In this document: positions 25,080-34,483 of the stretch, piece by piece
How positions within the stretch are numbered: position 1 is the stretch's first letter
Layout: every line of letters begins with the position of its first letter
Assembly (NCBI GenBank): GCA_963784615.1
Contig: CAWASG010000001.1
Location: 992,001 to 1,056,000 of the forward strand
Length of the DNA: 64,000 nt
Origin: UBA11403 sp963784615
GTDB lineage: Bacteria; Pseudomonadota; Gammaproteobacteria; Legionellales; Legionellaceae
Reading direction: 5' to 3'
Notes under the pieces: model-generated
The model's database searches: none
What the model was told of the DNA's origin: nothing
What the model saw: only the letters and a program-made list of their open reading frames with translations
Program-made: the position numbers and the translations under genes

Positions 25080-25560
25080 TTAAAACTTTAGCTGCAGGAT
25101 TGTCTTTTATCCAATTAGCCACATACTCAATATGGTTATTTTTGCCAACAGCGATGCATCCGCGCGTTGAATAAGGTAAGTTGTTTACCCAGCTCAACAA
25201 ACCAAATGACTGAGTTGGTCCATGGATCCCAACATCCCTACCTGTATATCCTGCTGCCAACTGCTTTGAAGTAGGATAGAGGATTGGAATAAAGACTTTA
25301 AATTGAGTAGATTTTCTTGGATGAGCTAGCCTATATAAACCAATTGGGGTTTTATTATCACCCGCTTGCTTTTTACCGACCCCTTTGTATCCGAGCGCTA
25401 CTTTAAAAGTCTTAATTACAGTGCCGTGTTTACAAATATTTAATATTCGCATTGTGGTGTGTACATTAATTCCATTTGCTAAAGGACACGTCGCCGCGCT
25501 AGCAAATACAGTAACCGGGGAAAAAATAAAGATTATTAAGTAAAGTGCTTTTATTTTCAT
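25072..25560 (-). CDS. L,D-transpeptidase (YkuD fold), exported
   Basis: A 162-residue protein with an N-terminal signal peptide (LYLIIFIFSPVTVFASA) and a compact YkuD catalytic domain. The signature HGPTQSFGLL...STRGCIAV holds the catalytic His and Cys. Such enzymes make 3-3 peptidoglycan crosslinks or anchor proteins to the wall in the periplasm. It is at the short end for the family. Convergent with xseA, with stops overlapping by 8 nt. Confidence 0.85.
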   Translation of the reverse strand: MKIKALYLIIFIFSPVTVFASAATCPLANGINVHTTMRILNICKHGTVIKTFKVALGYKGVGKKQAGDNKTPIGLYRLAHPRKSTQFKVFIPILYPTSKQLAAGYTGRDVGIHGPTQSFGLLSWVNNLPYSTRGCIAVGKNNHIEYVANWIKDNPAAKVLII

Positions 25561-25753
25561 ATTTATAGAAATAATTTATCGTAACTGGTAAATGATTATC
25601 CCACAGATTTACATTTATTCATAGCGTTGCCAGGAATAGCTAAAGACGAGTCCGGGCGTGCCCGAAATACAGACGGGATCATAAAAAGGTATATTTAAAG
25701 CCGCATATCGTGTTAAATTGCACCTACTTTTTTATTTTAAACATGTGATTCAA

Positions 25754-27556
25754 ATGCTACAAGAAACTTCAACAAAACAACCCGATCCTTTAATTGAGAG
25801 GTTCAACTTAGGGATAAGCTATTACAGAAATAGAGTGTTTGATCTGGCGATTGAATGCTTTACCGATATATTAAATCAAAATAATTTATATCCTGGCGCA
25901 CTACTCTGTAGGGCGAAAGCTTATAGTGCTGCTCATTATTATGTTAATGCATTTGCTGATTTTGAAGCGTGGTTTAAGCAAAATCCCAATCATAACGATG
26001 TACACGCAATAGCGTATTTTGCTTATACTGAATTCAAACTAGGGAAATTTAAAGAAGCCATCGCCGACTATACGCGGGCGCTGGCATTAGAAATTGATCC
26101 CATGAATCGCACACTTGCCCTAATTTGTCGCGGGGAGAGTTACTATCAGACAAAAGATCTGGACAAAGCATTGACTGATTTAATGACCGCCCAACGGGAG
26201 GCCAAAGAAGTTAATCAGGCGGTCTCTTTACGCATTGCTGAGATTTATTTCAAGCAAAACGAATATCAACTCGCTCTAGAAATGCTCAATGCGACCAATC
26301 AAGTTACCTTGTCTAATGATAGCCTTATTAAACTGCTATCTCTGCGGCATGCTGTTTATATGGCGCTTAAAGATGCTGAACGGGCTTTGATAGATGTGCA
26401 ATATCTCAAGTGGTTAGCCCCTGATAAAAAGGAGTACTACGAACAATTATCCCTTTTCATTACAGGAGGAAATGTTGCCAAAAACGGCAATATGACTTAC
26501 AAAAGCACGCTGGCGGGCTCTTCTGTTGAGTTAGACGAACTGGTTTTTGAACCGGATGCTAATGAGAAACCGATCGGTGGAAGTATCGCAAACACTCGAT
26601 TTTTTAAAACGTCGAATGAAGGCGGGGCACGTTTCGTTGTAAAAAAAGAGTCCGCAGTTTACGCGAGCAAAAAACTACATCTCGATGAGCAATATAGGAA
26701 TGAGGCCGAAGCTTGGAATGCAATGAATCCTCGTTATCCATCATTTTTTTTCGAATTTCCATATGCCTCATGTCGCTTGGTTTTACCAAGAGTTCCTGGT
26801 GCCCCATTTAGAATCGTCAAATTAGACAGCGCGGGTAAACTCGTTGAATATTTACAAATATGGTTGGGAATTGGGCTCGAATTAAATCGACTCCATCAAT
26901 TGAACAAAATTCATGGTGATTTGAAGGGAGACAATATTATTGTACATTTCGACCAGGAAGCAGGTTATTATCGAACAACCTTGATTGACTTTGGCCTGAC
27001 CACATCAGTCGATGAACCCGCTGGTGGTTACGGAGGTCGAAGAGCGCACAACATTGCTCCTGAGTTGTATGGAAATCATATAATTCCCAGCGCATTTTCA
27101 GCTGATGTATATAGTTTCTCATCGGCAATTCAAGTTTGTTGCAACAATACATTACCTGCTGGCATCTCCACGATTTTTGCTAATTTTGGGTGCGCCCAAG
27201 AAGCAAGTAAAAGGCCCCCACTTGAACAACTGATTGCTTTACTATGGAGTGAACTGATCAACCTTATTTCGTCTGCCGGCAATGACGAGACTCAACTCGC
27301 TCTTGATACAAACAGCGCGCCACTCATCGCTAATTTTATAAAGCACATGGAGCCTTTAAGTTTCAAGGTCTTAATGACTATCACCAATAAATTAGAAGCA
27401 GATCGATGTGCGCGATTGCTAAGCAATCCAGTCATTGTTAACGCTATTGTCAACACCCATGCAACGCATGCAAGCAGCCTTCCAGCATTCGATGGCGTTG
27501 TTAAACAGCTATTGGAATCAAATAGCAACTTCTCGAGCAAGGGTTCGTGCCCGTGA
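25754..27556 (+). CDS. TPR-protein kinase fusion, putative effector
   Basis: A 600-residue protein from ATG 25754 (frame open from TTG 25718). Residues ~15-230 hold about six TPR-like helical hairpins (FNLGISYYRNRVFDLAIECF, AYTEFKLGKFKEAIADYTRAL, CRGESYYQTKDLDKALTDL). A eukaryote-like kinase domain follows: Lys in RFVVKK, HGDLKGDN (His387) for the catalytic loop, DFG (Asp412), and APELYG. HGD instead of HRD marks a non-RD-type loop but the catalytic Asp and Asn are present. No signal or membrane segment. Single gene; the stop codon lies in a copy of an intergenic repeat. Substrate unknown; host-directed use is inference. Confidence 0.75.
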   Translation: MLQETSTKQPDPLIERFNLGISYYRNRVFDLAIECFTDILNQNNLYPGALLCRAKAYSAAHYYVNAFADFEAWFKQNPNHNDVHAIAYFAYTEFKLGKFKEAIADYTRALALEIDPMNRTLALICRGESYYQTKDLDKALTDLMTAQREAKEVNQAVSLRIAEIYFKQNEYQLALEMLNATNQVTLSNDSLIKLLSLRHAVYMALKDAERALIDVQYLKWLAPDKKEYYEQLSLFITGGNVAKNGNMTYKSTLAGSSVELDELVFEPDANEKPIGGSIANTRFFKTSNEGGARFVVKKESAVYASKKLHLDEQYRNEAEAWNAMNPRYPSFFFEFPYASCRLVLPRVPGAPFRIVKLDSAGKLVEYLQIWLGIGLELNRLHQLNKIHGDLKGDNIIVHFDQEAGYYRTTLIDFGLTTSVDEPAGGYGGRRAHNIAPELYGNHIIPSAFSADVYSFSSAIQVCCNNTLPAGISTIFANFGCAQEASKRPPLEQLIALLWSELINLISSAGNDETQLALDTNSAPLIANFIKHMEPLSFKVLMTITNKLEADRCARLLSNPVIVNAIVNTHATHASSLPAFDGVVKQLLESNSNFSSKGSCP

Positions 27557-27584
27557 ATGTACGCTACGTGGGTTTTGATATTTT
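27547..27584. repeat. Half copy of the GTGAATGTACGCTACG repeat
   Basis: CGTGCCCGTGAATGTACGCT and the following ACG-GG-TTTT-ATAT match the centre-left part of the palindrome at 23508-23681. It overlaps the last codons of the kinase gene and supplies its stop. Confidence 0.7.
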
Positions 27585-27606
27585 ATAGATTCGCAACGTC
27601 TAGGTA

Positions 27607-27636
27607 GGTTGGGCTGCGTCTTTTTGCAACCCAACC
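27607..27636. repeat. Hairpin with GTCTTTTT loop, at kinase 3' end
   Basis: GGTTGGGCTGC and GCAACCCAACC pair around the loop GTCTTTTT (27618-27625). It lies between convergent genes and could end transcription. Confidence 0.75.
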
Positions 27637-27672
27637 CACATCTTCACTTCCAATGGACATATATTCACGTTA

Positions 27673-28020
27673 TTAATTACAAACTTGAGTCTGAGAACAG
27701 TTCCCATCGTTGTCGCATTGTTGAACTGTTGAGCAAGATTCGGAAGTTTCATCTTCTGGAACGCCAACAACAACAGCAGGGCCACCATTATCATAATAAA
27801 CGCCATCCCTGTAGTAGCCACCGTGGTTGTAATCGCCACCGCGGTTGTAATCGCCGCCTCGATTATAATCCCCACCCCTATTGTAATCACCGCCGCGGTT
27901 AAAATCGCCACCTCGGCCACCCCCGCCACCATGCATCGCATTGCCTACAGCGCAAGTGAATATACCAACCATCAGAATAAATCCACACAACCCTGTGTGA
28001 CTCGTTAAATATGATTTCAT
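27673..28020 (-). CDS. Secreted Gly-rich repeat protein
   Basis: A protein of about 115 residues with a signal peptide (LCGFILMVGIFTCAVGNA), a Gly-rich block with five RGGDYN-type hexapeptides (18-bp DNA period, about 27820-27905) and a C-terminal segment with four Cys (CSTVQQCDNDGNCSQTQVC). The start at 28020 has AGGAG six bases upstream. Tyr/Asn/Gly repeats suggest a surface or matrix protein; function not known. Confidence 0.6.
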   Translation of the reverse strand: MKSYLTSHTGLCGFILMVGIFTCAVGNAMHGGGGGRGGDFNRGGDYNRGGDYNRGGDYNRGGDYNHGGYYRDGVYYDNGGPAVVVGVPEDETSESCSTVQQCDNDGNCSQTQVCN

Positions 28021-28280
28021 CATCCTCTCCTCATTCTGAACATCAACTATCACTAACTAAGTATAGTCTTTATTTTGAGCGTTTATTGCCTAAGAGAGAA
28101 AAAATAAGACATTTAGATATGTATGCAAACAGAAACACAGTACACAAAACTTATCCGCAACCTGGGTAATTACGCACGATATTTTATTGTTAATAATTAA
28201 TGATTGTGATAAAATTATGCCCGCTTGTTGTTCTGTAGAGCGACCTTAAGACGATATTTTTGATTGAGGAAATAAAAGAC

Positions 28281-29732
28281 ATGGCCAATCATGATGAAAA
28301 CACAAAATCAAATAACTGGATTATCTGGATCGCTTCACTTGCTGTAAGTGCTCTCATTTATACCGTAATCGGTCTTATTGTCATACCAGTCGTTCTTGCC
28401 AGTCCCTTTTTTATGGGTCTCTACTCTTTGTGGCAGCGCATGTCTTTTTTCAATCCACCTCAAACAGAGGCAGATCCGTCCATAGACCATTATGAATACC
28501 ATCCTGAACAAACCCTTTTTCAACGCATACTGTCCTATCTCTCATTCCCTTTTAAAATACTATTGTTCCCATTATACGTATATGGTTTAGGACTCAAGAC
28601 GTTGATTGGGCTGCCAATTTATCCTAATTCCATTTTCAGTCTGCGAGAAGATTCGAATGAATCGTATCAGGGATTATTAGAGAACACCGCCTATGACCCA
28701 TTACTAAAACATTTCAACATACAAAAATGTTTCATTGAAATGCCCAATCATGCGAGGCTACATACGTGCGAATTTACGCCCAAAAATTTAAGTGGCGATC
28801 TGAGTAAAATCCCTCATATTATCTACTTTAGAGGGAATGGAGCACGATATGAAGATGACCTTCAAACGATGTGTGACGATGCTGTCACAAAAGGTGCTAC
28901 AGTCATCGGTTTTCACCATAGCAATTATGGATTCAGTGGAATGCCAGCGGCAAATGGCGAACTAAGCCCTGTCTTCCCCCGTTCACAAAGCGAGTTGGTT
29001 GAAGAGGGTGTTGCACAAGTTCAAAGACTCCTGGACAAAGGTGTCGATCCAAAACTGATTGTACTGTGTGGACATTCCCTTGGAGGCGCCATTGCAACTT
29101 TCGTCGCCTGGCATTTTCAGCAGCGGGACGTACCACTTACGATTAACCTCTATAATGATCGATCTTTTTCAAGTGTTGCCAATATTGTATCGGGATGGAT
29201 CCAACCCACTCCTCAAAACGAACCTCAGGAAATGGCTCCCGATTCAACTCAATCTCTGTCGCAAACAATCATACAACCGCTCAAGACTGCCGGCATAGCC
29301 GTGTTAAATGTTTTAATAAAAGGCATATTATCTTTGTCTGACTGGAATTTGAATGCTGGAGACACTATCCACAGACTTCCTCAAGATTCATGGGATTACA
29401 TCGGGGTGGACCATGATGAAATTATCCCGGCCTCAGCATCTATTCATCAGGTTCCAGAAATCCAGTTGACTCGCGAACAAACAAAAAGGGACAACTCTCC
29501 ACAAGAACAAGGAAACATTGAAAACCGTCATCAATTTTTTCATACCAAAGCGTGGACAGACTCAATAAAAATCGATGGTAAAGAAGTCGTATCGCTAGAA
29601 ACGAGGGGTAGACGTTTGCATATGCAACACCACCGCTTCCTTCACAACCCTTTAGGACAACGTGCAAACGAACATTTCCACGAATTTGTCCAACATTCTG
29701 TCGCGGGTGGCCATAATCTTGGTGGTAATTGA
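28281..29732 (+). CDS. Membrane-anchored alpha/beta hydrolase (lipase-like)
   Basis: A protein of about 483 residues. A long hydrophobic region near the N-terminus (about residues 13-55) suggests a membrane anchor, with a second weaker one near 90-110. The hydrolase part shows the oxyanion region YFRGNGARYEDD and the nucleophile elbow GHSLGG (Ser about residue 267), with a late His region. ATG 28281 with GAGGAAAT upstream is preferred to TTG 28260. Family resembles hydrolases seen in Legionella-like bacteria; substrate not predictable. Confidence 0.7.
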   Translation: MANHDENTKSNNWIIWIASLAVSALIYTVIGLIVIPVVLASPFFMGLYSLWQRMSFFNPPQTEADPSIDHYEYHPEQTLFQRILSYLSFPFKILLFPLYVYGLGLKTLIGLPIYPNSIFSLREDSNESYQGLLENTAYDPLLKHFNIQKCFIEMPNHARLHTCEFTPKNLSGDLSKIPHIIYFRGNGARYEDDLQTMCDDAVTKGATVIGFHHSNYGFSGMPAANGELSPVFPRSQSELVEEGVAQVQRLLDKGVDPKLIVLCGHSLGGAIATFVAWHFQQRDVPLTINLYNDRSFSSVANIVSGWIQPTPQNEPQEMAPDSTQSLSQTIIQPLKTAGIAVLNVLIKGILSLSDWNLNAGDTIHRLPQDSWDYIGVDHDEIIPASASIHQVPEIQLTREQTKRDNSPQEQGNIENRHQFFHTKAWTDSIKIDGKEVVSLETRGRRLHMQHHRFLHNPLGQRANEHFHEFVQHSVAGGHNLGGN

Positions 29733-29838
29733 TATAATACCACCCCATCAAATTTAAGCGCACCCCGACAAAAACTCTTGCTTAATTAACCTGTATTTGC
29801 TTTAATTCTCGCCGTCTTTTGCAAAATATGGAACAAGG

Positions 29839-31131
29839 ATGAATAACTGGTTGAATGCCCTGCAACCGATTGAACGATTAGGCAGCATTGAACAATCCAT
29901 TGGTTTAAAATTGGTGGCAAATGGCCCGCCGCAAGCTTTTGTTGGTGAGTCGTGCGACATTTTAGATGCCAACCAGAACCTTGTCATGCAAGCAGAAGTG
30001 ATTGGTTTTGAACGCGGCAAAGTATTTTTAATGCCGTTTTCTCATGCTCGAATCAGTATGGGTTTTACCGTTCGTGCTACAGGCTTAGGCGTGACCATTC
30101 CCGTAGGTAACGAACTCCTTGGTCGCATTGTTGATGCATTCGCTAAACCCCTAGACGGCGGAGCTCATATACGCGGCGTTACAGAAGCCCCGCTTCATCG
30201 ATTAAACATCAACCCACTTCAACGACAAACCATCAACGAACGACTCCATACAGGCATTCATGCCATCGATGCGCTCCTTCCTATAGGAAAAGGCCAACGT
30301 ATTGGTCTGTTTGCGGGTAGTGGTGTGGGTAAGTCTGTTTTATTAGGCATGATGGCGAAGCATTTGCAGAGCGACGTCAATGTCATCGCACTCATCGGCG
30401 AACGTGGACGAGAAGTCAGTGATTTTATTCGCAATCATCTTGATGCCGACACCCTTAAAAAATCCGTGATCGTCGTTGCCTGCAGCGATGACTTTGCCCT
30501 CATGCGCAAGCAAGCTGTGTATACCGCAACTGCTATTGCTGACTATTTTTGTAGCCAAGGCAAAGACGTGATGTTGTTCATGGACTCCATCACGCGTTTT
30601 GCCATGGCTCAGCGTGAAATCGGCTTGAGTTTAGGTGAGCCCCCCACTGCTCGCGGTTATACGCCAACTGTGTTTTCAAGCCTTCCAGGCATTGTCGAAC
30701 GTGCGGGAAATTTTTTAAATGCCGGCAGTATCACGGCACTTTATACCGTATTGGTAGAAGGTGATGATTTCAACGAACCCATTGCAGATACCATGCGTTC
30801 ACTCTTGGATGGCCACATCGTCCTCACCCGCGAGTTAGCGCATCGTGGTCATTATCCAGCGATTGATGTTTTGCAAAGTCTATCCCGGCTTGCTACGCAA
30901 CTGACCACCCCCGAGGAAGCTAAGCTGATAAAGCAAACCATTGCCTTGCTTAGCCTTTATCGACAAAACAAAGACTTGATAGAACTGGGCGCATACCAGG
31001 CTGGCAAACATCTACAACTCGATCATGCCGTAGCACAGATCGATGCCGTACAAGCCATATTGACTCAAGGGATGCACGAGTCCCTGCCCGTTGATGTCAT
31101 CCTTCAACGCCTGAGGGGATGTATTCAATGA
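29839..31131 (+). CDS. fliI: Flagellar export ATPase FliI
   Basis: A 430-residue ATPase that energises flagellar protein export at the inner membrane. Walker A is GLFAGSGVGKSVLL (about residue 160); the FliI/YscN signature DSITRFAMAQREIGLSLGEPPTARGYTPTVFS and an ALIGERGREV segment are present. First gene of a tight plus-strand operon; its stop overlaps fliJ (ATGA). The ribosome site is poor. FliI rather than a type III YscN is supported by the adjacent flgD and flgE. Confidence 0.92.
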   Translation: MNNWLNALQPIERLGSIEQSIGLKLVANGPPQAFVGESCDILDANQNLVMQAEVIGFERGKVFLMPFSHARISMGFTVRATGLGVTIPVGNELLGRIVDAFAKPLDGGAHIRGVTEAPLHRLNINPLQRQTINERLHTGIHAIDALLPIGKGQRIGLFAGSGVGKSVLLGMMAKHLQSDVNVIALIGERGREVSDFIRNHLDADTLKKSVIVVACSDDFALMRKQAVYTATAIADYFCSQGKDVMLFMDSITRFAMAQREIGLSLGEPPTARGYTPTVFSSLPGIVERAGNFLNAGSITALYTVLVEGDDFNEPIADTMRSLLDGHIVLTRELAHRGHYPAIDVLQSLSRLATQLTTPEEAKLIKQTIALLSLYRQNKDLIELGAYQAGKHLQLDHAVAQIDAVQAILTQGMHESLPVDVILQRLRGCIQ

Positions 31132-31544
31132 GCAAAACACTGGATGCATTATCAACCAAACTAACGTGGCAGCTGAATGAGCTGACCCAAAGCATGAGCG
31201 TCATTGAACAGCAGCTTGCGGTTTTGGAACAAGAATACCAAACAAGCCAGCAACGCATTATCAATGCCAGTGAGATTCCTACGACAATCCTGCCCGAGCA
31301 GGAAATGGCCCGGCTACAGTTTATTCTTCACGAACAGGAACAGCAGGATACGTTCAATACCCGTAAAACAGCATTGAACTTAGAACTCACTACACTGCAG
31401 GCGAAACAGCTTCGCTTGAAAACAGAGTTAAAACGGCTCGAACAATATCAGGAGAATCAACGTCATCATTCACAACAGCAGACCTTATTAGCCCAATACA
31501 AACAAGCTGATGAATGGTCATTACTTCACCGAGAGCGCGCATGA
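31128..31544 (+). CDS. fliJ: Flagellar export chaperone FliJ
   Basis: A 138-residue, almost wholly coiled-coil protein rich in Gln, Glu and Leu, as expected for FliJ, which contacts the FliI ring. ATG 31128 overlaps the fliI stop; the frame could also open at 31119. Sequence conservation in FliJ is low, so the call relies on size, helix content and position. Confidence 0.75.
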   Translation: MSKTLDALSTKLTWQLNELTQSMSVIEQQLAVLEQEYQTSQQRIINASEIPTTILPEQEMARLQFILHEQEQQDTFNTRKTALNLELTTLQAKQLRLKTELKRLEQYQENQRHHSQQQTLLAQYKQADEWSLLHRERA

Positions 31545-31915
31545 CCGAGAGCATTCAACCCACACCCGCAACAGACGTCAATCAGGCCGACTATCTGAAA
31601 TTATTCATGCAAGAATTAACGTATCAGGATCCTTTAAAGCCCATCGATAACCGCGAATTTATGGCGCAGATGGCGCAGTTTTCCGCACTGCAACAAGCAC
31701 AAACCACCAATGAATCATTAAGCCAATTGTTGGGCATGACCAGCGCGAACCAAAGTCTGATGATGCTCGGTAAGACGGTAAGAATAAGAGGTAGTGAAGA
31801 ATCAGGCATCGTCAAAGAAATCAAGTTTCAGGATAATGCGCCTCTTGTATTGATGATTGAAGTCAAAGCGGGGCTAATACCCAAACAACTCACGGACATC
31901 ACGGATGTTCTCTAA
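31541..31915 (+). CDS. flgD: Flagellar hook-capping protein FlgD, short
   Basis: A protein of about 124 residues. It contains the conserved N-terminal FlgD region: DYLKLFMQELTYQDPLKPIDNREFMAQMAQFSALQQ, then SLMMLGKTV. The usual FlgD is over 200 residues and carries FlgD Ig-like and TUDOR-like domains, so here most of the C-terminal part is absent. ATG overlaps the fliJ stop by four bases. Confidence 0.88.
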   Translation: MTESIQPTPATDVNQADYLKLFMQELTYQDPLKPIDNREFMAQMAQFSALQQAQTTNESLSQLLGMTSANQSLMMLGKTVRIRGSEESGIVKEIKFQDNAPLVLMIEVKAGLIPKQLTDITDVL

Positions 31916-31924
31916 GGAATGACA

Positions 31925-33187
31925 ATGAGTTCAATTTATTACACCAGTTTAACCGGCATGCTAGCCGCCAGTTATGGCTTGCAAAACACCTCTAATAACG
32001 TGGCGAATATGCAAAGCCCTGGCTTCAAACGCAGCGAGGTGTCGTATTCATCTTTAGGTCATGGCAATGGTCAAGATAGCCTCGGACAAGGCGTTACAAT
32101 TGGCGGACACACGACCAATTTCGCCCAAGGCAACTACACTGAAACCGCCAATCCATCTGATTTGGCGATCGTAGGACAAGGTTTTTTCATCGTTAAGCTT
32201 CAACATGGCGAATTTCGTTATACACGGGATGGTGAGTTTGGCTTTAATCAAGACGGTATTCTCATTGATAAACACAGCGGCGGCACGGTTCAAGGGTATG
32301 ATAAAAAAGGTGCTTTGGTGCCCATTAGTCAATTTGGCCCAAAAACGAGTGCCGGAAAACCAACTCATTTCGTCAATTTAAAAGGTGAATGGATTATTGT
32401 CGAATTAGAGAAAGACCCTAATATACCTGACAATCCAGATCCCTTTAAAAGTAAATTTGAACCCATTCAATTTAACGTTGCTAATATATTTGATACAGAC
32501 GGCAAAGCGCATACCATTCGACTTGAATTTGAATCTCCCGGCACACCAGGCACAGGGAAAAATCCCTTTGAAAACTTAAAATGGAATTTAAAATCAGCTA
32601 CATGTGATGATGCGACTATCACCTTCGATCCACAAGCGATTGAATTTGACAGAGACAACAATGGCGTTGCGCAAAAAAATAGCGATTCCATTCAACTCAC
32701 CCTCAATGGTAATCAACGCATCACATTCAATTTAAGTAACAACCTGAGTGATCAAGACTCATCAGTCCGCCTTTATAAAAAAGATGCGGCCCATAGCAAT
32801 ACAAACATTGAAGCAAAAAAAAACGATGGTTACAGCATAGGCAAACAAATTGGTTTTTCATTTGATGAAAATGGACAAATCACCTATCACTATGACAATG
32901 CACAGACAGAAGACGGCACACATGTTGCCTTGGCGCTCTTTGACGATATGGAGCATTCGCTCATACAAAGCGAGAATAACCTGTTTCGCGCAAAACGGAC
33001 TGACGGCATCACCATTGGCCGACCTAACCAACATGGGTTTGGCGCCATCAAAGCCAAACAACTGGAAGCCTCCAACGTCGACTCCACCATGGAATTCAGC
33101 AATATCGTTGTGCTACAACGCATGTTTCAAGCCTGTTCACAAATCATGGACATTGACAAACAACTACTCGAAGAGCTAGAGAAATAA
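31925..33187 (+). CDS. flgE: Flagellar hook protein FlgE
   Basis: A 420-residue hook subunit. N-terminal flagellar rod/hook signature (LTGMLAASYGLQNTSNNVANMQSPGFKRSEVSY), a GQGFFIV segment, and a C-terminal helix (EASNVDSTMEFSNIVVLQRMFQACSQIM) that forms the coiled coil of the hook. AAGGA is six bases before ATG 31925. Stop overlaps the next gene by one base. Confidence 0.93.
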   Translation: MSSIYYTSLTGMLAASYGLQNTSNNVANMQSPGFKRSEVSYSSLGHGNGQDSLGQGVTIGGHTTNFAQGNYTETANPSDLAIVGQGFFIVKLQHGEFRYTRDGEFGFNQDGILIDKHSGGTVQGYDKKGALVPISQFGPKTSAGKPTHFVNLKGEWIIVELEKDPNIPDNPDPFKSKFEPIQFNVANIFDTDGKAHTIRLEFESPGTPGTGKNPFENLKWNLKSATCDDATITFDPQAIEFDRDNNGVAQKNSDSIQLTLNGNQRITFNLSNNLSDQDSSVRLYKKDAAHSNTNIEAKKNDGYSIGKQIGFSFDENGQITYHYDNAQTEDGTHVALALFDDMEHSLIQSENNLFRAKRTDGITIGRPNQHGFGAIKAKQLEASNVDSTMEFSNIVVLQRMFQACSQIMDIDKQLLEELEK

Positions 33188-33894
33188 TGAATAAAAAGTG
33201 GAAGCCATTTCGCTTGATTAATGGCTCAGAATTAAATTACCTTCATCAGCGTTTTGCAGAAAACCTGCAGATCTGGAATGAGAATTATGCGTTGCATCCT
33301 TTATCATGCACGCTCAACCAAAATCATAACGGCAATGACGTCATCAACCCGCTTTGGTTGATCACGGATGCCAATAACCCCCTTGCCATATGCAACAAGA
33401 AAGACTATGCATTAATCAAGCAGAGCGTATTTGGGAACAGTTCAGATTGCTTCGATACCGTCAGCGAAACGCTGTTGATATCGCTGCTCAATCGATTGTT
33501 TGGAACTGAATCGATGCAATGGCACACCGCCCCCAACATGGATGAATACTGTTATACAGGATCGCCAGGCCTTACCTTGACGCTTGAATGCGAGACGCTG
33601 TCAACAGCCCTCTACCTGCATCCACAATGGGTGGTCAACGCATTACCACAACAACGTGTCGCAGCCAAACCTGTCAGCTCGCTGGATGAGGCATTAGCTC
33701 CGCAAATATTACCCCTACACGTTGAGTTAAGTCCCATATCGCTGCAACTCTCCAATCTCATTCATCTCCAAGTCGGCGATATCATTAAAACCGATCACCC
33801 GATCACCATACCATTGCTGTTGAAACACGACAAGGAAACCATCTGCAACGTCGATATCGGGGAACAATCTATCCAAATAACGAGGACATCATGA
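33187..33894 (+). CDS. Short FliM-like SpoA-domain switch protein
   Basis: A 235-residue protein whose last ~65 residues form a SpoA (FliM/FliN C-terminal) domain: PISLQLSNLIHLQVGDIIKTDHPITIPLLL...NVDIGEQSIQI. The first 170 residues do not show the GGXG-containing CheC-like middle domain or the CheY-binding EIDALL motif of ordinary FliM (~320 residues). It occupies the fliM position just before fliN, so it is a reduced or divergent FliM, or a YscQ-like C-ring protein. ATGA overlap to fliN. Confidence 0.7.
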   Translation: MNKKWKPFRLINGSELNYLHQRFAENLQIWNENYALHPLSCTLNQNHNGNDVINPLWLITDANNPLAICNKKDYALIKQSVFGNSSDCFDTVSETLLISLLNRLFGTESMQWHTAPNMDEYCYTGSPGLTLTLECETLSTALYLHPQWVVNALPQQRVAAKPVSSLDEALAPQILPLHVELSPISLQLSNLIHLQVGDIIKTDHPITIPLLLKHDKETICNVDIGEQSIQITRTS

Positions 33895-34196
33895 CACTTA
33901 GCATTAAGAAAATAGCACTACCTACACAGCTTCTTCATGAAGGCGATGGCAACCGCATCACCGAAAATACCCTGGGCCTGGTGGGTGGTGTTGAAATCAA
34001 TTGCACCGCGCGTATAGGAACGCTAAACCTGACCATTGCGGAACTGCGGCAGCTGAAACAGGGACAAATGTTAGCGTTAGAACAGAAAACTAATGAGCCA
34101 GTTGAGATTATTGTGAACCAAAAAGTCATTGCTCGCGGCGAATTAATGAGCTGCGATGACTATTTTGCCATTCAAATCACAGAAGTTGCGTCATGA
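33891..34196 (+). CDS. fliN: Flagellar motor switch protein FliN
   Basis: A 101-residue protein with one SpoA domain: VEINCTARIGTLNLTIAELRQLKQGQMLALEQ, then EIIVNQKVIARGELM. This is the minimal FliN form that builds the C-ring base. Both ends overlap neighbours (ATGA). Confidence 0.88.
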   Translation: MTLSIKKIALPTQLLHEGDGNRITENTLGLVGGVEINCTARIGTLNLTIAELRQLKQGQMLALEQKTNEPVEIIVNQKVIARGELMSCDDYFAIQITEVAS

Positions 34197-34483
34197 ACAC
34201 ACTGGTCACAGATGAACCCATACCTTTCAAACAACCTTTCATTCCCAAAGGAGGCTGGTTAAACTACGGGTTAGTCATCATCATGCTGCTCGTCATCGTT
34301 ATCATGTTGGCTAAAAAATTCAAGCCAAGACAGGCGTCACAAGCAACATGTAAGTTGATTGAAAAACAACATCTCGGCAACAAAACTGTAGTTTATATTC
34401 TTCAATATCAACAACAACGTTTTTTACTGGTCGATAATCAACACGCCCTTGCCATTCAAGAGGTTCAGAATGAGCCCACGTAA
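34193..34483 (+). CDS. fliO: Flagellar export protein FliO
   Basis: A 96-residue single-pass membrane protein (helix about residues 25-42: YGLVIIMLLVIVIMLA) with a short cytoplasmic beta-rich tail (KLIEKQHLGNKTVVYILQYQQQRFLLV) typical of FliO. Position between fliN and fliP supports it. It overlaps fliP by 14 nt. Confidence 0.82.
   Translation: MNTLVTDEPIPFKQPFIPKGGWLNYGLVIIMLLVIVIMLAKKFKPRQASQATCKLIEKQHLGNKTVVYILQYQQQRFLLVDNQHALAIQEVQNEPT

Noticed and set aside
27600..27941. 113-residue hydrophobic frame overlapping the Gly-rich protein
   Set aside because: It is the shifted reading of the GGDYN repeat (Ala/Ile/Thr repeats); the other frame has the signal peptide and ribosome site.
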